A stretch of 64,000 bases of DNA. It comes from an uncultured Aliiroseovarius sp. Its GTDB lineage: Bacteria > Pseudomonadota > Alphaproteobacteria > Rhodobacterales > Rhodobacteraceae. This document shows, one piece after another, positions 35,654 to 47,310 of the stretch. Where the stretch lies: contig NZ_CANLNB010000001.1 in NCBI RefSeq assembly GCF_947492455.1, positions 124,001 through 188,000 on the forward strand, written 5' to 3'. Positions within the stretch are counted from its first letter, which is position 1, and each line of letters opens with the position of its first letter. A program made the position numbers and the translations under genes. The notes under the pieces were generated by a model. The model made no database searches and was not told the origin of the DNA. It worked only from the letters and a program-made list of their open reading frames with translations.

Positions 35654-36144
35654 CCGACATCACCGCGCAGCCCTTGACGGCTGACCCCTTTGCGCCGTTC
35701 GGCGATGTGCTGGAGCTGACCGACCGCGACAGCCTGACCATCAACGCGGGCATGTGCCAGCGTCATCACGATCTGGCGCAATTGGACTTTGGCGATGGCC
35801 GTGCCGGGATCAGCCTGTTTGACGGCAAGCCGCGGCAGTTTCCTTATGAACTGGATCTGGTGGAACGGCACCCGCTGGGATCGCAGGCGTTCATCCCGAT
35901 GAACGGCGTGCCCCTGCTGGTTACGGTCTGCCCGGACGAAGCTGGCACCCCCGGCACGCCGCGCGCCTTCATCATGCGCCCCGATCAGGCGATCAACCTG
36001 CACAAAGGCACATGGCACGGGGTCCTTGCGCCCATCGGGGCGCAAGGGCTTTATGCTGTCGTGGACCGGATCGGCGATGGCGCAAATCTGGAAGAGTTCA
36101 GCTTCACGGCCCCGATCCTGATCCATCCGCCGAACCAAGAATAA
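35650..36144 (+). CDS. allA: Ureidoglycolate lyase
   Basis: 164 residues of the AllA cupin fold: NAGMCQRHHDLAQLDF, PMNGVPLLVTVCP and NLHKGTWHGVLAP carry the conserved histidines and basic residues. It splits ureidoglycolate to glyoxylate and urea, the last ureide step here. The start overlaps the allantoinase-fusion stop by 4 nt, so the two are translationally coupled. Confidence 0.92.
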   Translation: MTDITAQPLTADPFAPFGDVLELTDRDSLTINAGMCQRHHDLAQLDFGDGRAGISLFDGKPRQFPYELDLVERHPLGSQAFIPMNGVPLLVTVCPDEAGTPGTPRAFIMRPDQAINLHKGTWHGVLAPIGAQGLYAVVDRIGDGANLEEFSFTAPILIHPPNQE

Positions 36145-36150
36145 CGCGGC

Positions 36151-38849
<2,699 letters not shown>

Positions 38850-38981
38850 CATGATCAAATTCGAGGCCCGAAATGTGACGGGGTAGAACTACGTTTTCTG
38901 CATTTTCTTGCGGCATTCTCTCTTGCGTCCGGTTAAAAGCCCCGTCAAACACCTGCAAACTTCGGGCCTTGGAAAGGGCAC

Positions 38982-39713
38982 ATGGACAGTCAGATGAAAC
39001 CCGCGCGGATCGAATTCCAAGCTGCCAGCTTTGCGGTGGCCGAGCGTCGGATTCTGTCAGAGCTGTCGGTGGACCTGACCGCCAAACGCATCGGCATCAT
39101 CGGGCGCAACGGGTCGGGCAAGACCACCTTCGCGCGGCTCTTGTCGGGACTGGTGGAACCCAGCGCGGGCACCGTCCGCGTGGACGGGATCGACCCGGCC
39201 AAAGACCGTCGTGCGGCGCTGTCGTTGGTGGGCATCCTGTTTCAAAACCCAGACCACCAGATCATCTTCCCCACCGTGGTCGAGGAACTGGCCTTTGGTC
39301 TGCGCCAGCTGGGACTGGACGACCCCGAGGGTGCTGCCCGTACCCAACTGGAGCGCTTCGGCAAAAGCCACTGGGCGGACAGCCATGTGCACGGGCTGTC
39401 TCAGGGACAAAAGCAACTTGTCTGCCTGATGGCGGTGTTGGCGATGGCCCCGCGCATTCTGGTGCTGGACGAACCTTTCGCAGGGTTGGACATTCCCACA
39501 CGGATGCAGCTTGGCCGCTATCTGGATCGCTACGAGGGCACGCTGGTCCACGTCACCCATGACCCGCACGAGCTGACCACTTATGACCACGTTCTATGGA
39601 TCGAAGCCGGGGCGCTGGCGCAGCAAGGTCTGCCCGCCGATGTGCTGCCCGCCTTCACCGCCCAGATGAAACAGCAAGGAGAGAGCGATGATATCTCTGA
39701 CCTCTCCGATTGA
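38982..39713 (+). CDS. bioM: Biotin ECF transporter ATP-binding protein BioM
   Basis: 243 residues. Walker A is GRNGSGKTTFARL, the Q-loop region is FQNPDHQIIFPTVVEEL and the signature is LSQGQKQLVCLMAVL, followed by Walker B LVLDEPFAGLD. Of the two genes following, the last is BioY, so this ATPase and the T-component belong to a biotin importer. It overlaps bioN by 26 nt. Confidence 0.9.
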   Translation: MDSQMKPARIEFQAASFAVAERRILSELSVDLTAKRIGIIGRNGSGKTTFARLLSGLVEPSAGTVRVDGIDPAKDRRAALSLVGILFQNPDHQIIFPTVVEELAFGLRQLGLDDPEGAARTQLERFGKSHWADSHVHGLSQGQKQLVCLMAVLAMAPRILVLDEPFAGLDIPTRMQLGRYLDRYEGTLVHVTHDPHELTTYDHVLWIEAGALAQQGLPADVLPAFTAQMKQQGESDDISDLSD

Positions 39714-40302
39714 GACCCGCGCCCACGGCTGGCCCGCCGGTCTGAAGCTGGCGGGGCTGTGCGTCGTGACGATCGTGCTGTTTCAAATGCAAAGCTTGTG
39801 GTTCCACCTGGCCGCCTTCGCCACCACGCTGACGCTTTATGCCCTGCCCGGCCAAAGCTTTCTGCGCGCCGGACTGCGCGCACTGAAAGTGCTGTGGCCC
39901 TTCGTCGTGCTGGTCGGGATCTATCACCTGATTATCCGCAGCCCGGTGGATGGGCTGGTGATCATCCTGCGCATGCTGACCGCCGTTGGGCTGGCCAATC
40001 TGGTCACCATGACTACCCGCCTGTCTGATATGATCGCCGTGGTGCGCTGGCTGGCAACGCCCCTGCGCGCGCTAGGGCTGCGCACCGAATACCTTGAGAC
40101 CGCCATCGCGCTGGTCATCCGCTTTACGCCTGTGCTTCTAGCCAAAGGCACCCACCTGACCGAGGCCTGGCGCGCCCGGTCTGCCCGCCGCCCCGGCTGG
40201 CGCATCATCCTGCCATTCACGGTTCTTGCGTTGGACGACGCAGACCACATTTCCGATGCGCTGCGCGCGCGCGGCGGTTTCGATGCCATGAAGGAGTCTT
40301 AA
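39688..40302 (+). CDS. bioN: Biotin ECF transporter transmembrane protein BioN
   Basis: 204 residues with several hydrophobic helices and an A-R-S-A-R-R type coupling region (LTEAWRARSARRPGW) characteristic of T-components. A CAAGGAGAG site precedes the ATG, which lies inside the end of bioM. Joined with BioM and BioY, it completes the importer. Confidence 0.87.
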   Translation: MISLTSPIETRAHGWPAGLKLAGLCVVTIVLFQMQSLWFHLAAFATTLTLYALPGQSFLRAGLRALKVLWPFVVLVGIYHLIIRSPVDGLVIILRMLTAVGLANLVTMTTRLSDMIAVVRWLATPLRALGLRTEYLETAIALVIRFTPVLLAKGTHLTEAWRARSARRPGWRIILPFTVLALDDADHISDALRARGGFDAMKES

Positions 40303-40306
40303 CTCA

Positions 40307-40858
40307 ATGGAAAAGAACGTAACCCTTATCGCGCTGTTCGCAGCCCTGATCGCGGCCTTGGGCCTGATCCCCAAGATCGACCTGTTCTTCGGCGTGCCCA
40401 TCACCGCCCAAAGCCTTGGCATCATGCTGTGCGGCACCATCTTGGGCGCCAAGCGTGGCGCGCTGGCCGTGCTTCTGTTCCTGCTGCTGGTTGCCATCGG
40501 CCTGCCGCTTCTGGCTGGCGGGCGCGGAGGCCTTGGCGTCTTTGCAAGCCCGACTGTCGGCTTCCTGATCGGCTTCCCGATTGCCGCCTTCGTCACCGGC
40601 CTGATCACTGAGAAATGGCGCACTGGCCCCGTCTGGCTGAGCGCCGGTGTCGCCGCCGTCGTGGGTGGCATCATCGTGCTCTACGGCTTTGGCATTCCGG
40701 GCATGGCGATCATGCTGGACAAGACGCTGGTGGAATCGACCGCTCTGGTCACCGCCTTCATTCCCGGCGATGTGATCAAAGCCGCGCTGGCTGGCATGCT
40801 GACCGCAGCCCTGGTCAAAGTGCGTCCGGCCAGCGTTCTGTCGCGCGCCGAAGCCTGA
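40307..40858 (+). CDS. bioY: Biotin transporter BioY (S-component)
   Basis: 183 residues, about six helices, with BioY marks: FGVPITAQSLGIMLCG, GLPLLAGGRGGLGVFASPTVGFLIGF-type (split by me here) and PGMAIMLDKTLV. It captures biotin with high affinity. It begins 4 nt after bioN with an AAGGAG site. A strong terminator follows at 40883. Confidence 0.93.
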   Translation: MEKNVTLIALFAALIAALGLIPKIDLFFGVPITAQSLGIMLCGTILGAKRGALAVLLFLLLVAIGLPLLAGGRGGLGVFASPTVGFLIGFPIAAFVTGLITEKWRTGPVWLSAGVAAVVGGIIVLYGFGIPGMAIMLDKTLVESTALVTAFIPGDVIKAALAGMLTAALVKVRPASVLSRAEA

Positions 40859-40882
40859 TCCAAACACATCCTATTAGGTTTC

Positions 40883-40918
40883 AGCCGCAGCGCCCCCACG
40901 CGCTGCGGCTTTTCTTTT
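40883..40918 (+). terminator. Strong intrinsic terminator after bioY
   Basis: AGCCGCAGCGC-CCCCAC-GCGCTGCGGCT (11-bp perfect stem, 6-nt loop) is followed by TTTTCTTTT on the plus strand. It closes the bioMNY operon before the sulfatase-fold gene. Confidence 0.88.
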
Positions 40919-41022
40919 GCCGGACGTACCAGTTTGCCGCTTTCGACCGAACCAGCGCAACTTCCGCTGGACGCGGTGAAAATCCATGCCCTATCAATTT
41001 CAGTACAGGGGAGGGATCCGCG

Positions 41023-42558
41023 ATGACCGCCAAGAAAAACGTGCTGTTTATCATCATCGACCAGCTGCGGGCGGACTGCCTGCATGGGGCGTTGGCCGAT
41101 CACGTGGACCTGCCCAATCTGCGTGCGCTGTTGGACGAAAGCGTCACGTTCGAGCGTCACTTCTCGGTCGTGAACCCGTGCGGGCCGTCGCGTGCCTCGA
41201 TCCTGACGGGGCAATATGCGATGAACCACCGCTCGGTCCGCAACGGCACGCCCTTGCGCCACGACACGCCCACCATCGCCAGCGAGATGCGCAAGGCGGG
41301 CTATCTGCCCATGCTGTTTGGCTATACGGATACGTCGCAAGACCCGCGTATCTTCGCCCCGAATGATCCCGCCGTTCAGACCTATGAACAAGCCATGTCC
41401 GGCTTTGTCGAACAGGTCGAGATGCGGCTAGAGATGTCGTACCCGTGGCGGTCCTACCTGATGGGCAAGGGGCATCACTGGGACAACTACTGGCAGCTTT
41501 ATATCCCCGGCGGCGACGGGTCTGCGATCAATGCGCCCGCTGTGTATTCAGCTAAGGATAGCGACACCGCTTTCCTGACAGATCAGTTCCTTGACCGGAT
41601 GCCCGCCTATGCCGATCAAAGCTGGTTCGCGCATCTAACCTATATCCGTCCGCACCCGCCGCTGGTCGCGCCCGCGCCCTATAACGACATGTACGACCCG
41701 ACCACCCTGCCCGCGCCCACCCGCGTTGGCTCGCGGGATGACGAGGCTGCGGTCCACCCGTTCTTTGGGCCTGCGCTGGCCAAGGAAAAGGCGGCGAATT
41801 TCGTCATTGGCGCCAAGGCCGATGACAGCGACGAAACCCTGCAAGCGCTACGCGCCGTCTATCTGGGGCTGGCGACCGAAGTGGATCACCATATCGGGCG
41901 CGTCGTCAGCTTCCTGAAAGACAGCGGCCAGTGGGGCGAAACGCTGCTGATCGTCACCGCCGACCATGGCGAGATGCTGGGAGACCACCACGCATGGGGC
42001 AAACACTCGGTCTATGACGCAGCCTATCACACGCCGCTGATCATCCACGCGCCGGAGTGCAAAGCGGGGCATGTGGTGGATGTCCCGACCGAGAGCATCG
42101 ACCTGACGCCCACGATCCTAAGCTGGGTCGGACAAGAGGTGCCGAACGCGATGGACGGGCGGTCTTTGCTGCCGTTCCTGTCAGGCGAGGTGCCCAAGGA
42201 TTGGCGCGACTATTCCTTCTCGGAACTGGATTTCGCGGACCCGATCACCCCGACCCTGTGGCAGAAAGAACTGGGGACAGATGCCAGCAACTCCTGCGTT
42301 GGCATCCTGCGCGACAGCCGGTTCACGTTGATTGAGTTCGCCGCAGAGCTGCCGCCGCTTCTGTTCGATCACGACGGTCAGGGAGAGTTGGAGAATGTTG
42401 CCGACAAACCGGAACATGCTGCGGATATGATGCGACTGACACGGCACATGCTGCGCCATCGGATGCGGAACATGGACCATACGCTATCGTATGACATGAT
42501 CACCGATCAGGGACCGAAAAGCGCGCAGCGTCACCCAGAAAACGACGCCAGCGCGTAG
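41023..42558 (+). CDS. Phosphonate monoester hydrolase / sulfatase-superfamily enzyme
   Basis: 511 residues from MTAKKNVLFIIIDQLRAD, with GGGGAGGG upstream. Alkaline-phosphatase superfamily features: N-terminal metal Asp13, formylglycine site Cys53 in NPCGPSRAS (CxPSR), and late metal ligands in TADHGEMLGDHH. The segment MNHRSVRNGTPLRHDTP and the GYTDTSQDPRI region resemble phosphonate monoester hydrolases/phosphodiesterases more than carbohydrate sulfatases. It needs the formylglycine-generating system for activity. It is convergent with, and overlaps, a haloacid dehalogenase gene by 28 nt. Sulfatase activity cannot be excluded. Confidence 0.85.
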   Translation: MTAKKNVLFIIIDQLRADCLHGALADHVDLPNLRALLDESVTFERHFSVVNPCGPSRASILTGQYAMNHRSVRNGTPLRHDTPTIASEMRKAGYLPMLFGYTDTSQDPRIFAPNDPAVQTYEQAMSGFVEQVEMRLEMSYPWRSYLMGKGHHWDNYWQLYIPGGDGSAINAPAVYSAKDSDTAFLTDQFLDRMPAYADQSWFAHLTYIRPHPPLVAPAPYNDMYDPTTLPAPTRVGSRDDEAAVHPFFGPALAKEKAANFVIGAKADDSDETLQALRAVYLGLATEVDHHIGRVVSFLKDSGQWGETLLIVTADHGEMLGDHHAWGKHSVYDAAYHTPLIIHAPECKAGHVVDVPTESIDLTPTILSWVGQEVPNAMDGRSLLPFLSGEVPKDWRDYSFSELDFADPITPTLWQKELGTDASNSCVGILRDSRFTLIEFAAELPPLLFDHDGQGELENVADKPEHAADMMRLTRHMLRHRMRNMDHTLSYDMITDQGPKSAQRHPENDASA

Positions 42559-43214
42559 TCTGCCACGTCCTTCAGGCTAGTCCCGTGGGCCATCGGCTCG
42601 ACGCCGAGCCTCTCCATCGGCAGGCCGTAGCGGTTCAGCCAGATCGTGTGATAGCTGAACCACGTGGCGCCACAGATGTCCCAGCAATTGGACGAGACGA
42701 ACAGAATCTCTGACGCGTCACAACCGAACACGTCCGGACCCATCTGATAGGCCTCGGGCGCGGTTTTAAATTTGCCGACACTGTCGACAGACAGAACGTG
42801 ATCCAACAGCCCGTCCAGCCCAGCAGCCTCCAACGCGCTGTCGAGCATCGCAGGCGTTCCGTTCGACAGGATCGCCATCGGCACCCCGGCGGCTTTCAGG
42901 CGGGTCAGTTGGGCGTGGTTTTCCTGAAACGCGGTCAGCTTCTCATAGGCACCCATCAACGCAGCGCGCTGCGCGGCGGTTGGCGTCACCCCATGCAATT
43001 CGCAAGCATAATCCAACCCATCCCCGGTCACCTGCCAGAAATCGGCGTATTGGTCGCACATCGTCCGCAGGCGGGTGTATTCGATCTGCTTGTCACGCCA
43101 TGTGACGGCGATATCTGCACCCTTGCCGGGGAAGAACTCTTCCGCCAAGGCGCCGACCGAATAGACATCCAGAAGAGTGCCGTAGGCGTCGAAGGCAATT
43201 GCTTTGATGGGCAT
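42531..43214 (-). CDS. Haloacid dehalogenase, type II
   Basis: 227 residues beginning MPIKAIAFDAYGTLLDV, with the nucleophile Asp9 and the type II signature (VSSNCWDICGATWFSYHT and SNGTPAMLD). It hydrolyses (S)-2-haloacids to hydroxy acids, which marine bacteria meet commonly. The RBS GGATCC is modest. The 3' end overlaps that of the sulfatase-fold gene by 28 nt on the other strand. Confidence 0.88.
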   Translation of the reverse strand: MPIKAIAFDAYGTLLDVYSVGALAEEFFPGKGADIAVTWRDKQIEYTRLRTMCDQYADFWQVTGDGLDYACELHGVTPTAAQRAALMGAYEKLTAFQENHAQLTRLKAAGVPMAILSNGTPAMLDSALEAAGLDGLLDHVLSVDSVGKFKTAPEAYQMGPDVFGCDASEILFVSSNCWDICGATWFSYHTIWLNRYGLPMERLGVEPMAHGTSLKDVADYALASFSG

Positions 43215-43273
43215 GGGGGATCCTTTCCGTTCGCATCCTTAGCCTAGGGGCAGAGGGGGCGGTCGGGAAAGGG

Positions 43274-43309
43274 AAAACGGGCGCGTGGGTATTCCTACCT
43301 ACGCGCCCG
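43274..43309 (-). terminator. Terminator after ilvD
   Basis: On the minus strand CGGGCGCGTAGGTA-GGAA-TACCCACGCGCCCG forms a 14-bp stem with one G-U pair, followed by TTTT. It lies just past the ilvD stop codon and ends that transcript before the dehalogenase gene. Confidence 0.85.
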
Positions 43310-43316
43310 GTTGTGT

Positions 43317-45152
43317 TTAGTCGATGACGCGAACTGCGCCTTTTGCTGCCGACGACGCCAGCATCGCATAGGCTTTCAGCGCCTTCGATACCTTGCGTTT
43401 GCGCGGCTCGGCGGGGACCCAGCCCTTCTTGTCCTGCTCGGCACGGCGGGCCGCCATTTCCTCGTCCGAGATGGCAAGGTTGATGGTGCGGTTCGGGATA
43501 TCAATCTCGATCTTATCGCCGTCCTGTACCAGACCGATCGCGCCACCTTCGGCGGCCTCCGGCGAGGCGTGACCGATCGACAGGCCCGAAGTCCCGCCCG
43601 AGAAGCGACCGTCCGTCAGCAGCGCACAGGCTTTGCCCAGACCCTTGGATTTCAGATAGCTGGTCGGGTACAGCATTTCCTGCATCCCCGGACCACCGCG
43701 CGGGCCTTCGTAACGGATGACAACCACGTCGCCTTCCTTGACCTTGCCGGTCAGGATGTTGTTCACAGCCGCGTCTTGGCTTTCGCAAACATGAGCGGTG
43801 CCGGTGAAGGTCAGGATGCTTTCATCCACGCCTGCTGTTTTCACGATGCAGCCGTCTTCGGCAATGTTGCCGAACAGAACCGCCAGACCACCGTCTTTCG
43901 AGAATGCATGTTCCGCCGAACGGATCACGCCACCTTCGCGGTCGGTGTCCAGTTCCTTGAAGCGGTTGGCTTGGCTGAACGCTTGCGTGGTGCGCACGCC
44001 ACCGGGGGCAGCTTTGAACAGCTCTTCAGCAGCCGGGTTGTTGGCAACCTTGATGTCCCATTTCGCAATCGCCTCGCCCATGGTGGTCGAGTGTACGGTC
44101 GGCACGTCGTTGTGCAGCAGACCCGCACGCGACAGTTCGCCAAGGATCGAGAAGATGCCACCGGCACGGTGCACGTCTTCCATGTGGACGTTATGAATAT
44201 TCGGCGCGACCTTGCACAGGCAGGGCACTTTGCGCGACAGGCGATCCATGTCGGTCATGTCGAAATCAACCTCGCCTTCGTTGGCGATAGCCAGAAGGTG
44301 CAGAACCGTGTTGGTGGACCCGCCCATGGCGATGTCCAGCGACATGGCGTTTTCGAACGCTTCGAAGGTTGCGATCTCACGTGGGAGCAGACCTTTTTCT
44401 TCGTCCTGATAGTGACGCTTGGTGATCTCGACGATCTTGCGGCCTGCTTCCAGGAACAGGCCTTTACGGTCGGCGTGGGTCGCCAGCGTCGAACCATTGC
44501 CCGGCAGCGCCAGCCCCAGCGCCTCGGCCAGACAGTTCATCGAGTTCGCAGTGAACATGCCCGAGCACGATCCGCAGGTCGGGCAGGCGTTCTCTTCGAT
44601 GTGCTGAACCTGCTCGTCGGTGTATTTGTCGTCGGCAGCGGCAACCATCGCGTCGACAAGGTCGATCTTCTTGGCGTCCAGATCGGCAATGTCGATCTTG
44701 CCCGCTTCCATCGGGCCACCGGACACGAAGATCACCGGGATGTTCAGGCGCATCGCGGCCATCAGCATGCCGGGGGTGATCTTGTCGCAGTTCGAGATAC
44801 AGACCATCGCGTCAGCACAGTGGGCGTTGACCATGTATTCAACCGAGTCCGCGATCACTTCGCGCGAGGGCAGCGAATAGAGCATCCCGTCATGGCCCAT
44901 CGCAATCCCGTCATCGACGGCGATGGTGTTGAATTCCTTGGCGACGCCGCCAGCGGCCTCGACCTCGCGGGCGACCATCTGGCCCAGATCCTTCAGGTGG
45001 ACGTGACCCGGTACGAACTGCGTGAAGCTGTTCACAATGGCGATGATCGGCTTACCGAAATCGCTGTCGGTCATCCCGGTCGCGCGCCAAAGGCCACGGG
45101 CACCGGCCATGTTGCGGCCATGGGTCGAGGTTCTGGATCTGTAAGCAGGCAT
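43317..45152 (-). CDS. ilvD: Dihydroxy-acid dehydratase
   Basis: 611 residues from [17 protein letters not shown], the usual IlvD start; a longer frame to 45272 runs into the upstream region. Iron-sulfur ligands lie in [11 protein letters not shown] and [18 protein letters not shown]. The TGRFSGG-type segment ([22 protein letters not shown], split across the C-terminal half) is present. It dehydrates dihydroxy acids to the keto acids of valine, leucine and isoleucine. Size and features are those of the housekeeping enzyme. It stands alone here, ending at a strong terminator. Confidence 0.96.
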   Translation of the reverse strand: MPAYRSRTSTHGRNMAGARGLWRATGMTDSDFGKPIIAIVNSFTQFVPGHVHLKDLGQMVAREVEAAGGVAKEFNTIAVDDGIAMGHDGMLYSLPSREVIADSVEYMVNAHCADAMVCISNCDKITPGMLMAAMRLNIPVIFVSGGPMEAGKIDIADLDAKKIDLVDAMVAAADDKYTDEQVQHIEENACPTCGSCSGMFTANSMNCLAEALGLALPGNGSTLATHADRKGLFLEAGRKIVEITKRHYQDEEKGLLPREIATFEAFENAMSLDIAMGGSTNTVLHLLAIANEGEVDFDMTDMDRLSRKVPCLCKVAPNIHNVHMEDVHRAGGIFSILGELSRAGLLHNDVPTVHSTTMGEAIAKWDIKVANNPAAEELFKAAPGGVRTTQAFSQANRFKELDTDREGGVIRSAEHAFSKDGGLAVLFGNIAEDGCIVKTAGVDESILTFTGTAHVCESQDAAVNNILTGKVKEGDVVVIRYEGPRGGPGMQEMLYPTSYLKSKGLGKACALLTDGRFSGGTSGLSIGHASPEAAEGGAIGLVQDGDKIEIDIPNRTINLAISDEEMAARRAEQDKKGWVPAEPRKRKVSKALKAYAMLASSAAKGAVRVID

Positions 45153-45339
45153 GTGGTTCCCACCCTTATCTGAATGTTCCTGTCTGGCTGCGATTATCAC
45201 CTCGCGCGCCTTGAAACCAGAGCCGATTGACATCCGCACAGGGTTTGCGCGGCGAACGCAGCGTCTTGCCAAGGTGCTTGGCGCTGAGGTACGCGGCGTC
45301 TAGGGTTGAAACAGACGATTTCAGAGAAGGTCATTTTCA

Positions 45340-46359
45340 ATGGGTAAACGTAAGGTTCTGGTGACGGGCTCGGCCGGATTTATCGGCTATCACCTGTCAA
45401 AACTGCTGCTGGAAGAGGGCTTTCGTGTCCACGGCTTTGACGGGATGACGGATTACTATGACGTCACCCTAAAGCAGCGCCGCCACCAGATGCTTCTGCA
45501 GAACGAAAGCTTCTCGGCCACCGAAGGGATGCTGGAAGATCTAGAGCTGTTCGACCAGATGGCAGACGCATTCGAACCCGACGTAATCGTCCATTTGGCC
45601 GCGCAGGCCGGGGTGCGCTACAGCCTTGAAAACCCCCGCGCCTATATCGACTCGAACGTCGTTGGCACCTTCAACGTGATGGAGGCCGCCCGTCGCCACG
45701 AAGTGGAGCACCTGCTGATGGCCTCGACCAGTTCCGTCTATGGCGCGAATGACGAGATGCCGTTTACGGAAACGGAAAAGGCCGACACGCCGCTGACCAT
45801 CTATGCCGCGACCAAAAAAGCCAATGAAGCCATGGCGCACAGCTATGCGCATCTGTGGCACATCCCCTCGACCATGTTCCGGTTCTTCACCGTCTACGGT
45901 CCGTGGGGGCGCCCCGACATGGCACTGTTCAAGTTCACCAAGGGGATCATCGACGGAACGCCCATCGACATCTACAATAACGGCGACATGTTTCGCGACT
46001 TCACCTATGTCGAAGATCTGGTGCGCGGCATCCGCCTGCTGATCGACAGCCCTCCGGTCCGGCCCGACAGCAAGGACGACATCGAAGAGGGCGACAGCCT
46101 GTCCCCCGCCGCGCCCTATCGCGTGGTGAATGTTGGGAACTCGGACAAGGTACGCTTGATGGATTTCGTGGAGGCAATTGAAGACGCCTTAAGTAAGAAA
46201 GCCGAGCGCAATTACATGGAGATGCAGAAGGGCGATGTGCCGGCCACTTGGGCGGATGCGACCTTGCTGCAACGTCTAACCGGATACCGCCCGGCCACGG
46301 ATTTCCGCGACGGGGTGAACAGTTTCGTGGCGTGGTACCGGGACTACTACAAAGTCTGA
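45340..46359 (+). CDS. UDP-glucuronate 4-epimerase-type NAD-dependent epimerase
   Basis: 339 residues of the extended short-chain dehydrogenase family: VTGSAGFIGYHLSKLL binds NAD, and the catalytic Tyr-x-x-x-Lys is in TIYAATKKANE with the preceding STSSVYG serine. LAAQAGVRYSLENPRAY and FRFFTVYGPWGRPDMA are shared with UDP-glucuronate 4-epimerases (LspL/CapI type). It would supply UDP-galacturonate for surface polysaccharide. A strong hairpin follows at 46378. Confidence 0.9.
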   Translation: MGKRKVLVTGSAGFIGYHLSKLLLEEGFRVHGFDGMTDYYDVTLKQRRHQMLLQNESFSATEGMLEDLELFDQMADAFEPDVIVHLAAQAGVRYSLENPRAYIDSNVVGTFNVMEAARRHEVEHLLMASTSSVYGANDEMPFTETEKADTPLTIYAATKKANEAMAHSYAHLWHIPSTMFRFFTVYGPWGRPDMALFKFTKGIIDGTPIDIYNNGDMFRDFTYVEDLVRGIRLLIDSPPVRPDSKDDIEEGDSLSPAAPYRVVNVGNSDKVRLMDFVEAIEDALSKKAERNYMEMQKGDVPATWADATLLQRLTGYRPATDFRDGVNSFVAWYRDYYKV

Positions 46360-46377
46360 TCGTTCCGCTCCACAAAA

Positions 46378-46406
46378 CAAAACCCGCCCTCTGCAGGCGG
46401 GTTTTG
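46378..46406 (+). terminator. Bidirectional terminator after the epimerase gene
   Basis: CAAAACCCGCC-CTCTGCA-GGCGGGTTTTG, 11-bp perfect stem with A and T tracts in the arms, lies 19 nt after the epimerase stop and 31 nt after the convergent spike-base gene stop. It should terminate both strands. Confidence 0.85.
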
Positions 46407-46436
46407 AGCGTTTGGTGACACGGGGCAGACTGCGGA

Positions 46437-46703
46437 TCAGGTCAGCACAAGCGCGTGGATACCGGTCGCGGTGGTCCCCAGCGACATGACTTTCAGCACG
46501 CCAACCGGAAGGATGGAATGGTCTGCAACGGTGACGTTGCGGATGCCCCCAGCCACGCTGACAAACGACAGGGAACCACCAGTTTCCACATACAGGGACA
46601 CCGCCACTTCGGGCAGGTTGCTCAGATCTGACGGCACAACGGGGACCAGATCGGTGGCCGGACCGCGCAGGGATGGCATACGGTTTTCAAAGGGATTGGA
46701 CAT
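46437..46703 (-). CDS. Orphan spike-base-like protein (GTA Rcc01079-type)
   Basis: 88 residues from MSNPFENRMPSLRGPATD, with AGGAG upstream of the ATG at 46703. The layout SNPFEN...PATD, then VVPSDLSNLPEVAVSLYVETGG and the ending VMSLGTTATGIHALVL, matches the small spike base protein of the Rhodobacter capsulatus gene transfer agent. No other phage or GTA structural genes are adjacent. It is a free-standing copy, possibly a GTA gene left outside the main cluster. Confidence 0.72.
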   Translation of the reverse strand: MSNPFENRMPSLRGPATDLVPVVPSDLSNLPEVAVSLYVETGGSLSFVSVAGGIRNVTVADHSILPVGVLKVMSLGTTATGIHALVLT

Positions 46704-46860
46704 TGCAAGCTCCTGACAAGTTCACACGCTGACAGGCAGCCAAATTCAGGGCACCTTTGCGCGTTGGTGTGCCGAGCTTTCTAAGCCGAGGGGCTGAAGA
46801 AGGCTTAACTGGGCCGCACGCCCCGTTGCGTCGCCTTCAGGGATGCGGGCATCCCCAAAA

Positions 46861-46894
46861 CAAAATGCCCCGCACAAATCGGCGGGGCATTTTG
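46861..46894. terminator. Perfect long hairpin near 46.87 kb
   Basis: CAAAATGCCCCGC-ACAAATCG-GCGGGGCATTTTG has 13-bp perfect arms with A/T-tract ends on both sides, so it can act as a terminator on either strand. It lies upstream of the spike-base gene, between it and the inverted repeat copy A. Confidence 0.65.
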
Positions 46895-46916
46895 AGATTC
46901 TCAATAGCCAAGTTGG

Positions 46917-47023
46917 CGATGTAGGTTCGGGCGAAACCTTGCACCGCGGCGCACCAAAATTCTGGGAAATTTCGGGTTTCGTTCCACAAACTTTGCACAC
47001 GGTTTCGACCATAACTTTGCACT
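46917..47023 (-). repeat. Inverted repeat copy A (GTGCAAAGTT-type)
   Basis: Read on the minus strand, AGTGCAAAGTTATGGTCGAA at one end and GTGCAAGGTTTCGCCCGAAC followed by CTACATCG at the other match copy B at 57403-57450 in the opposite orientation. Copy A carries an extra middle part with a third GTGCAAAGTTTG unit. The unit structure suggests a decayed element. No coding capacity is evident. Confidence 0.65.
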
Positions 47024-47118
47024 GCAGAGGTACATGTAGTTTCCCATAAAACAACCGACTTCATTTCCTGAAGCCGGGTTTCCAAAAGACCAATGCACGT
47101 CAAAGCAGATGGCGCGCT

Positions 47119-47310
47119 CTACTCACCCTCAGGCGGATCAAGAACTTGATCAAGTTTCTCAAATGGAGCCGTCTCACGAAACTGCTCGACAAGATCGGGA
47201 TCATCAACCCGGTCCCGGCCGCTCGTCCTCAGCAGCCAGACGAGGTAGGCCAACGCCCCTGCAGTCACCAAAGTGGAGACAATCAGAAATGCTGTCTCGA
47301 ACGAGGTCAT
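47119..47310 (-). CDS. Small single-helix membrane protein
   Basis: 63 residues: MTSFETAFLIVSTLVTAG begins a membrane helix of about 21 residues, followed by a basic then acidic tail (TSGRDRVDDPDLVEQF). The start overlaps the stop of the helix-turn-helix gene (ATGA), so they are a coupled pair. I do not recognise a family. Confidence 0.55.
   Translation of the reverse strand: MTSFETAFLIVSTLVTAGALAYLVWLLRTSGRDRVDDPDLVEQFRETAPFEKLDQVLDPPEGE

Noticed and set aside
43311-45173. Long plus-strand frame of 620 codons opposite ilvD
   Set aside because: It is the antisense shadow of a clearly conserved dehydratase gene; composition and histidine-rich content fit a shadow frame.
45153-45272. Upstream extension of ilvD
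   Set aside because: Family enzymes start at the MPAYRS equivalent and the added residues carry no conserved feature.
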